A model generated the notes under the pieces. The model worked only from the letters and a program-made list of their open reading frames with translations. It ran no database searches and was not told where the DNA came from. This document shows, piece after piece, positions 26,147 to 32,381 of a stretch of DNA of 32,381 bases (position 1 is its first letter; each line of letters starts with the position of its first letter). Source of the stretch: an uncultured Pelagibacteraceae bacterium. Lineage in GTDB: Bacteria; Pseudomonadota; Alphaproteobacteria; Pelagibacterales; Pelagibacteraceae. A program made the translations under genes and the position numbers. The stretch covers positions 1-32,381 of the forward strand of contig CACATS010000005.1 of the NCBI GenBank assembly GCA_902535505.1, in the 5' to 3' direction.

Positions 26147-27097
26147 CTATGAGATTATCCGTAGAGGCCTATTTGCAAGGCAACTTTCTAAATTTTCAAT
26201 CATTTGCGAATAAAATTTTGAATAATTTTCAGCAGTCACGTAACCGATATGGGGTAATAATAAAGCATTTTGAAAAAATCGAAGTTTATGGTTTTGCGGA
26301 AGAGGCTCTTTATCATAAACGTCTAAACCAACACCAGCTATTTTTTCATCTTTTAAAGCTTCAACTAAATCGTTTTCATTAATAATTGGGCCTCTCGAAG
26401 TATTGATTAAAAAACTAGTTTTTTTCATCATATGAATTTCTTTTTTTGTAATTAAGTTTTTATACCTTTCACCTAAAACTAAATGAATAGTAATTATATC
26501 TGAATTTTTAAGTAAATCTTCTTTACTCATAGGCAATACACCAAGTTCATTTGCGTGAGATAAATTTAGATTTTCACTCCAAGCGCAAACTTCCATTCCA
26601 AAAGCTTTGCCTACCTTTGCAACTTGTGTTCCAATTTTTCCTAAGCCTATTACTCCCAACATTTTACCTTTTAATTCTGAACCAATAGTAGTCTGCCAAT
26701 ATCCTTGAAACATATTATCAATTTCTTGCTTAACGTTTCTTAAAAGACCTAATATCAAAGTCCAAGTGATCTCAGCTGCTGGATTTGGGTTTATTTCAGT
26801 TCCACACACCAAAATACCTTTTTTTTTCGTTGCTTCTAAATTAATTGAATTATTACGCATACCTGAGGTCATTATGTATTTAAGATTTGGTAAATTTTCT
26901 AATAAACCTTTTGTAATGGGTGTTCTTTCTCGCATAATAAATAATACTTCAAATTCCTCTAAGGCTTCGATAGCTTCATTTTCATCGTTGAAGGCTTCAT
27001 TAAAAATTTTAAAGTCAAATTTATTCTTAAATTTTTCTATATCAACAATCTCTTCAAAGGCACTTTGATAATCGTCCAGCACTGCAACTTTAATCAT
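26147..27097 (-). CDS. D-isomer-specific 2-hydroxyacid dehydrogenase family protein
   Basis: LGVIGLGKIGTQVAKVGKAFGMEV NAD-binding motif, INTSRGPIINENDL, LLLPHIGYVT. Confidence 0.9.
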   Translation of the reverse strand: MIKVAVLDDYQSAFEEIVDIEKFKNKFDFKIFNEAFNDENEAIEALEEFEVLFIMRERTPITKGLLENLPNLKYIMTSGMRNNSINLEATKKKGILVCGTEINPNPAAEITWTLILGLLRNVKQEIDNMFQGYWQTTIGSELKGKMLGVIGLGKIGTQVAKVGKAFGMEVCAWSENLNLSHANELGVLPMSKEDLLKNSDIITIHLVLGERYKNLITKKEIHMMKKTSFLINTSRGPIINENDLVEALKDEKIAGVGLDVYDKEPLPQNHKLRFFQNALLLPHIGYVTAENYSKFYSQMIENLESCLANRPLRIIS

Positions 27098-27984
27098 TGA
27101 GTTTTCCTATTTGATAAATAAATACCAGTTATAATAAACGATGCTCCAATAAAATGGAATAATTGAAATTTTTCTTTGAAAATTATAATTGCCATTAATG
27201 CGCTGAAAAGTGGCATTAACTGAATAAACATCGATGATCTATTAGGCCCTATTAATTCTATAGCTTTTTGCCAACAATAGTAAGCAGCGATCGCAGGAAA
27301 GATAACTACATAAATTAAAATTAATATAGAAGCTTTATTTATTTTTACATCCAATCCGATTGATTGTTCATATAAAAATTGTGGAACTAAAAATATTAAT
27401 CCCACAGTTACCATAATTTGGATTAAAGAAAATTGAGATAATTGAAATTTATTTTTTTTAAGTAAAGTTGAATATAATGACCAGCTCAAAACACAAACTA
27501 GCATCCATATATCTCCTTTATTAAAATTTAAAGAAATTATTTTTTGAATATCTGCATTTGATATAATTGTTGCAACTCCAAATATTGACAGTAACAATCC
27601 AGACAATTGAAACATATTTGTTTTTTCAATTTTCATAAGTGATGAAAAAATTATTATCATGGGTGGAATAGCAGCCAACATTAAAACTGCATTTATAACT
27701 TGAGTAAAATTTAAGGCAAAATACACTACAGAATTAAAAGTACTGATTGATAATATTCCCATGATACCAATGGCAAAAAAATTTTCTTTAATATAGTTTT
27801 TCTTTGCTAAAATTTCTTTTATTGTGAAAGGAATTAAAATAAACCATACCATGACCCATCTTAGAAAATTTAAAGTAAGAGGTGGCACCTCAAATAAAGT
27901 AGCAAATTTTCCAATAATGAAGTTTCCTGACCAGAATAAAGCCGCTAGTGTAAGAAAAGTATAAGCTAAATAATTTTTTGACAA
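27094..27984 (-). CDS. EamA/DMT superfamily transporter
   Basis: 296 aa, about 10 TM; FWSGNFIIGKF, NFLRW, GPNRSSMFIQLMPLFSALMAIIIFKE. Confidence 0.9.
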   Translation of the reverse strand: MSKNYLAYTFLTLAALFWSGNFIIGKFATLFEVPPLTLNFLRWVMVWFILIPFTIKEILAKKNYIKENFFAIGIMGILSISTFNSVVYFALNFTQVINAVLMLAAIPPMIIIFSSLMKIEKTNMFQLSGLLLSIFGVATIISNADIQKIISLNFNKGDIWMLVCVLSWSLYSTLLKKNKFQLSQFSLIQIMVTVGLIFLVPQFLYEQSIGLDVKINKASILILIYVVIFPAIAAYYCWQKAIELIGPNRSSMFIQLMPLFSALMAIIIFKEKFQLFHFIGASFIITGIYLSNRKTQ

Positions 27985-27991
27985 GAATTTT

Positions 27992-29251
27992 CTAATTAAA
28001 TCTTTTTGAACTATATGGAGATAAATCTAAATTTGTTTTTTCTCCAGCAACAATCCCTGATACAATTTTGCCTGTAATAGCTCCTAAAGTCCAGCCTAAA
28101 TGTTGATGTCCAAAAGCATAGATAATGTTTTTATTTTTTAAGGATGGTCCAAGTATTGGTAAAAAATCTGGTAATGTTGGCCTAAATCCTAACCACTCAT
28201 CTTCGTGGGCTCCTAGTTGTGGCAAAAGTTCTTTCGCACATCTAATTACATATTCAATTCTTTTTTTTGATAAAGGATTTTCAGTTCCGCCTAGTTCTAC
28301 AGTGCCTACTGCTCTAAGCCCTTGATTCATTGGTGTCATTCCAAAACCTCTATCTAAGAAGATTACTGGTCTTGATATCAATTTTTCTTGTCCTTTAAAA
28401 TGCACATGATAACCTCTTTCAGTATCCAATGGAATTTTTTCTCCTAACTGATCTGTAAATTTTTTAGAGAAAGCTCCTGAAGCTACAACAGATTTTTCAA
28501 ATTTATATTCCTCATTCTCTGATCTAATTATAGTTTCATCATTTTTAGACTGTTCAATACTTTTAATATTGGTTTGAATAAATTTTCCACCTCCATTTAA
28601 AAATAATTTAAAAATTTGTTTTAGTATTCCATGTGGATCTCTAGCGTGCATAGCGGACTCGTAGATAATCCCAGCATCAAAAACTGGTTTTAAATTAGGC
28701 TCTAATTCTAAAACTTCTTTTTGTGATAATAGTTTTTGTTTAATTCCAAGTTCATCACGAACTTTTATTTCTAAATTTCTACTTTTTAGATTTTTATTTG
28801 TCCAAATATAAATAATGCCTTTTTTTTCAACTAATCCATTCGTATCTATCTCTTGGAAAATTTCCTCATAGGCATCATTAGATAGACTTAGAATTTGATG
28901 CATATTTTTAGCAGTATGCATCATGGATTTCTTATTGCAGTTTTTTAAATAGTAAAAAAACCAATTTAACATTTTAGGTACGTAATTCCATTTTAAGGCT
29001 AAAGGACCATAAGAACTAAAGAGCATCTTTGGAACATCAAATAAAATATCGGGGCGATTGAGTTGTAAAACAGCGTAAGGTGAAAAGTGTCCAGCGTTTC
29101 CATATGAAGCTGGTTTAAAATCTTGAGATAAGGGATCTTGACGATCAAAAATTGTGACAGGGATTCCTTTTTTTATAAGTTGTAAACCTGTACAAACGCC
29201 TTGAATTCCAGAACCTATTATTCCAACTGATTTACATTTATAATTTTCCAT
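27992..29251 (-). CDS. DadA-like FAD-dependent (D-amino acid) oxidoreductase
   Basis: SVGIIGSGIQGVCTGLQLIKKGIPVTIFDR dinucleotide-binding motif; SYGNAGHFSPYAVLQLNRP; LGFRPTLPDFLPILGPS...GHQHLGWTLG. Confidence 0.9.
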   Translation of the reverse strand: MENYKCKSVGIIGSGIQGVCTGLQLIKKGIPVTIFDRQDPLSQDFKPASYGNAGHFSPYAVLQLNRPDILFDVPKMLFSSYGPLALKWNYVPKMLNWFFYYLKNCNKKSMMHTAKNMHQILSLSNDAYEEIFQEIDTNGLVEKKGIIYIWTNKNLKSRNLEIKVRDELGIKQKLLSQKEVLELEPNLKPVFDAGIIYESAMHARDPHGILKQIFKLFLNGGGKFIQTNIKSIEQSKNDETIIRSENEEYKFEKSVVASGAFSKKFTDQLGEKIPLDTERGYHVHFKGQEKLISRPVIFLDRGFGMTPMNQGLRAVGTVELGGTENPLSKKRIEYVIRCAKELLPQLGAHEDEWLGFRPTLPDFLPILGPSLKNKNIIYAFGHQHLGWTLGAITGKIVSGIVAGEKTNLDLSPYSSKRFN

Positions 29252-29296
29252 TTGGAAATTATATTTCAATGTTCAAAAAAATAGTAGTGCGGTAGA

Positions 29297-29764
29297 TTAG
29301 GCTAAGACCTCTTTATTAACAACTTCTGGTCTTTCCTCTGAATTTTCTGAAGGGTCTTTTTTATCTTTTTTCTTGAATAAGAAGTCACCTGTTAGTGTAG
29401 ATTTAGTTTTATTTGTTTTTTTAATATAGCCATCTATGTCTGCACCGTTCTCAGTTTTTAAATTGTTTCCAAATTCAATATCACCTTTTACTGTCCCCGT
29501 TGAACCAATAACTACATTCTGGCCTGATACTTTTCCGTCAAGATGTCCGTGAATTTCAACATGATCACCTTCTATTGTGCCTGTGATAGACCCAGTTTCT
29601 CTTATTATAATCTCTTTGGAAAACACTGGACCTTTAATTAATCCAGCTACATCTATAGCACCTGAGCTATTAATGGTACCCTCAATGCTAACTGTTTCAC
29701 TAACTAAAGATCTTTCTGAGTCTGTAAGTTTTTTTTTCTTATCGCCAAACATAATATTTTTCAT
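29297..29764 (-). CDS. bactofilin-family polymer-forming cytoskeletal protein
   Basis: Repetitive short beta-helix pattern: VSIEGTINSSGAIDVAGLIKGPV...GSITGTIEGDHVEIHGHLDGKVSGQNVVIGSTGTVKGDI. Confidence 0.9.
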   Translation of the reverse strand: MKNIMFGDKKKKLTDSERSLVSETVSIEGTINSSGAIDVAGLIKGPVFSKEIIIRETGSITGTIEGDHVEIHGHLDGKVSGQNVVIGSTGTVKGDIEFGNNLKTENGADIDGYIKKTNKTKSTLTGDFLFKKKDKKDPSENSEERPEVVNKEVLA

Positions 29765-29828
29765 AAATTAACCACCAAATTTCATATTATACAAGATGAT
29801 AATAAAATCAAATTTGACCAAAATAGGT

Positions 29829-30953
29829 TTAATTAACTGGGGTATCTTTATAAATTTTACAGGACATTGCTATTCCCAAACCTAACATTATTGCCATCAT
29901 TGAGGATCCTCCGTAAGACATAATAGGCAATGGAGATCCAACTATTGGAAGTAAACCTAATACCATCATCATATTAACGACAACATAAATGAAAAATGCC
30001 GTTGCAAAGCTGTAACAATATAATTTACCAAAGTTGCTTCGTGTCACGTTTCCAATTTTAACTATTCTCCAAACTATCAAAGCATAAAGCAATAAAATGA
30101 AAAGTGATCCAAAAAATCCAAATTCTTCAGAAAATAAGGTAAATATAAAATCGGTATGTTTTTCTGGCAAATAATCTAAATAACTTTGTGAACCTTGTAA
30201 AAAACCTTTTCCAAATAAGCCACCTGAACCAATAGCAATTTTGGATTGGATGATTTGGTATCCAGCACCAAGTGGATCTCTTTCAGGATTTAAGAAAGTT
30301 AATATTCTTGACTTCTGGTAAGGTTTTAAAAAAGAAACAGCAATTGGTAGTAAAGCAAGAAAAGCAAAACCAGAAATCGCAAAAAATTTAACCCTGACTC
30401 CAGCTAGCCAGGTTACTGCTACTCCACCAGCAGCAATTAATAAAGATGTTCCTAGATCAGGTTGTGTTGCTACCAAAATTATTGGTGAAATAAGTACTAC
30501 AACAGGTAAAAATAGGTATCTGATCTGGTTTATATTTTCAATTGAAATTCTGTGATAATATTTAGCTAAAAATAAAATTAGTCCAATTTTCATTAATTCA
30601 GAAGGTTGAAGATTCATAAAGTACAAATCAAGCCATCGTTTTGAACCTGAAGAAGTCAAACCAAAATATTTTACTCCAAGTAATAAAATAAAAAATAAAA
30701 TATAAATTAGATAGCTTTGGCTATGCCAAAATCTAATTTGTATAAATGAAACAACAAAAAACATTCCAAAAAAAACAAAGAATCTAAGAATATGGCTATT
30801 GGTATGATATTTAAATTCTCCTCCGTCAGTAGAATACATGGCTAAAATACTCACAAGTCCAAGTATAAAGATAGAGAAAACTAAAATGTAATCTATAGAA
30901 AGAATTTTATCTTTTAAACTAAGAGAGGATTGGATTGATCTTGCTCTAAACAT
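29829..30953 (-). CDS. rodA: rod shape-determining SEDS protein RodA
   Basis: 374 aa polytopic; WLDLYFMNLQPSELMKIGLILFLAKYY, ATQPDLGTSLLIAAGG, LPEKHTDFIFTLFSEEFGF, PIVGSPLPIMSYGGSS. Confidence 0.96.
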   Translation of the reverse strand: MFRARSIQSSLSLKDKILSIDYILVFSIFILGLVSILAMYSTDGGEFKYHTNSHILRFFVFFGMFFVVSFIQIRFWHSQSYLIYILFFILLLGVKYFGLTSSGSKRWLDLYFMNLQPSELMKIGLILFLAKYYHRISIENINQIRYLFLPVVVLISPIILVATQPDLGTSLLIAAGGVAVTWLAGVRVKFFAISGFAFLALLPIAVSFLKPYQKSRILTFLNPERDPLGAGYQIIQSKIAIGSGGLFGKGFLQGSQSYLDYLPEKHTDFIFTLFSEEFGFFGSLFILLLYALIVWRIVKIGNVTRSNFGKLYCYSFATAFFIYVVVNMMMVLGLLPIVGSPLPIMSYGGSSMMAIMLGLGIAMSCKIYKDTPVN

Positions 30954-32380
30954 TAGACAGACTCTCCAATTAGACTATTAATTTTTTTTCTTAATTCATG
31001 TCTTTCTAAAACTTTTTTAATAACTTTTTTTGCTATTGGAGCTGCAGTTTTCCCTCCTGATCCTCCATGTTCAACTAAAACACTTATAGCGTACTGAGGG
31101 TTATTGTAAGGAGCAAAAGCCACAAACAAAGCATGGTCTCGATCTTTATAAGGAAGACTTTCTTGTTTAACCTCCGCTTCTCGCTGTGCATCTGTAAATC
31201 TTTTTATTTGCGATGATCCTGTCTTGCCTGCAAATGTAAATTTTTTGTTTTCCCACCGATGACTATATGAGGTTCCTCCAGGTTCATTTGAAGATGAAAA
31301 CATTGCATCTTTAATCAAATTTATATGCTCTTGATTTTTAAACAAAGGTTTTAATTCAAAATTAGAAAGCAAAAGATCTGAAGGTAACGGGTCATTTGGA
31401 TTTTCGTTTTTATATTTGATATAATCTCTCAATCTATTGTTTTTTTCGTCAAAAATTATCCTTGGTTTAATCTCAAATCCTCCATTTGCAATTTGTGCTG
31501 TCATCAAACATAATTGCAAAGGTGTACTTTGAAAATAACCCTGTCCAATTCCAGAGTGAAGTGTCTCTCCAAGGTACCAATTTTGTCCAATAAACTTCCT
31601 CTTCCATTTAGTATTGGGAACAACTCCTGCTCTTTCCTCAATAAAGCCGTCTAGTGCTTTTTTCCCCAATCCGAATTTTTTTGCTGTTTCAGATAGACGA
31701 TCAACTCCTAATTTTCTGGCGACTTCATAAAAATAAACATCACATGATCTTTGTATTCCTTTTCTCAAATTTACTATCCCATGACCATCCTTCTCCCAGC
31801 AGTGAAATTTTTCTCCATAAAGTTCAATTTTACCTTTGCATTTAAAAGTATCTAAAGGTTTAATAACTCCGTTTTCTAGAGCACTCAATGCAACCAATGT
31901 TTTGATAGTAGAACCCGGTGGGTATAATCCTGAAATTGTTTTGTTTGTTAAAGGTCTTAACTCATTTTTAATAAGACTATTCCAATAGTTTTTTTCTAAA
32001 CCATGTACGAACTCATTTGGCTCAAAAGTAGGAGAAGATACCATAGATACTATATCTCCATTATATACATCCATTACACATACTGCTGCAGCCTTGTCTT
32101 TTAAAAGTTCATTTGTGTACTTTTGAACTTCAAAATCTAATGTAGTTTTGTAACTTTCTCCTGCTTGACCTTCGTTAATTTGAATTTGTTTTACTCTTTT
32201 TCCAAAAGCATTTACCTCATATCTTTGAAATCCTATTTTGCCAATGATCTTTTCATCAAGTTTTCTTTCTAGTCCAGTTTTTCCAACGCTCATACCAGGC
32301 ACATGTAAATCTTTTAAGTATTTTTTCGTTTCAAGGTCTTTCACACTTACTTGTGAAACATAACCTAAGATATGCGCCGA
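30953..32380 (-). CDS. mrdA: penicillin-binding protein 2 (5' end beyond the window)
   Basis: Frame continues past the GTG at 32344 to the edge (SAHILGYVSQVSVKDLETKKY). SGLYPPGSTIKTL, SCDVYFYEVARKLG, AGKTGSSQ transpeptidase motifs. Confidence 0.95.
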   Translation of the reverse strand, partial: SAHILGYVSQVSVKDLETKKYLKDLHVPGMSVGKTGLERKLDEKIIGKIGFQRYEVNAFGKRVKQIQINEGQAGESYKTTLDFEVQKYTNELLKDKAAAVCVMDVYNGDIVSMVSSPTFEPNEFVHGLEKNYWNSLIKNELRPLTNKTISGLYPPGSTIKTLVALSALENGVIKPLDTFKCKGKIELYGEKFHCWEKDGHGIVNLRKGIQRSCDVYFYEVARKLGVDRLSETAKKFGLGKKALDGFIEERAGVVPNTKWKRKFIGQNWYLGETLHSGIGQGYFQSTPLQLCLMTAQIANGGFEIKPRIIFDEKNNRLRDYIKYKNENPNDPLPSDLLLSNFELKPLFKNQEHINLIKDAMFSSSNEPGGTSYSHRWENKKFTFAGKTGSSQIKRFTDAQREAEVKQESLPYKDRDHALFVAFAPYNNPQYAISVLVEHGGSGGKTAAPIAKKVIKKVLERHELRKKINSLIGESV

Positions 32381-32381
32381 G

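Noticed and set aside
1-32381. CRISPR array, tRNA/rRNA genes, transposase/integrase, phage or toxin-antitoxin cassette
   Set aside because: No regularly spaced repeats, no TpsiC-like GGTTCGAATCC cloverleaf context, and no mobile-element proteins were seen among the ORFs.

Overview
The window is an AT-rich, gene-dense stretch of bacterial chromosome. Gene content, very short spacers and gene families suggest a SAR11/Pelagibacterales-type marine alphaproteobacterium (inference; no search was run). From left to right it encodes: a partial MmgE/PrpD protein, a TauE/SafE permease and DoxX; a beta-barrel outer membrane protein; a glaH(csiD)-like dioxygenase in line with tctC-tctB-tctA; a stand-alone inverse-autotransporter barrel with a secreted partner; a livJ-H-M-G-F ABC transporter with azlCD appended; and a LysE exporter. 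A thiol/sulfur-rich region of about 10 kb follows (grxC, exported msrB, ccdA, cysE, cytosolic msrB, VOC, ATP-grasp, gshA, gshB, metY). After it come paired lipoproteins, a hydroxyacid dehydrogenase/EamA/DadA-like cluster, and a bactofilin-rodA-mrdA shape cluster (mrdA partial). The most notable locus is the metY leader (about 23447-23751). It contains a promoter, a SAM-II-like aptamer with a terminator and a perfect 9-nt antiterminator complement, then a SAM-V-like aptamer ending at a Shine-Dalgarno. Beyond that are two overlapping tiny ORFs whose ribosome-binding sites compete for the same complementary segment, and the second ORF overlaps the metY start codon. Tandem SAM-II/SAM-V control is, to my recollection, known in marine bacteria. 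The downstream double leader-ORF/competing-hairpin layout is the part I consider possibly undescribed. I saw no tRNA, rRNA, CRISPR array or mobile element.
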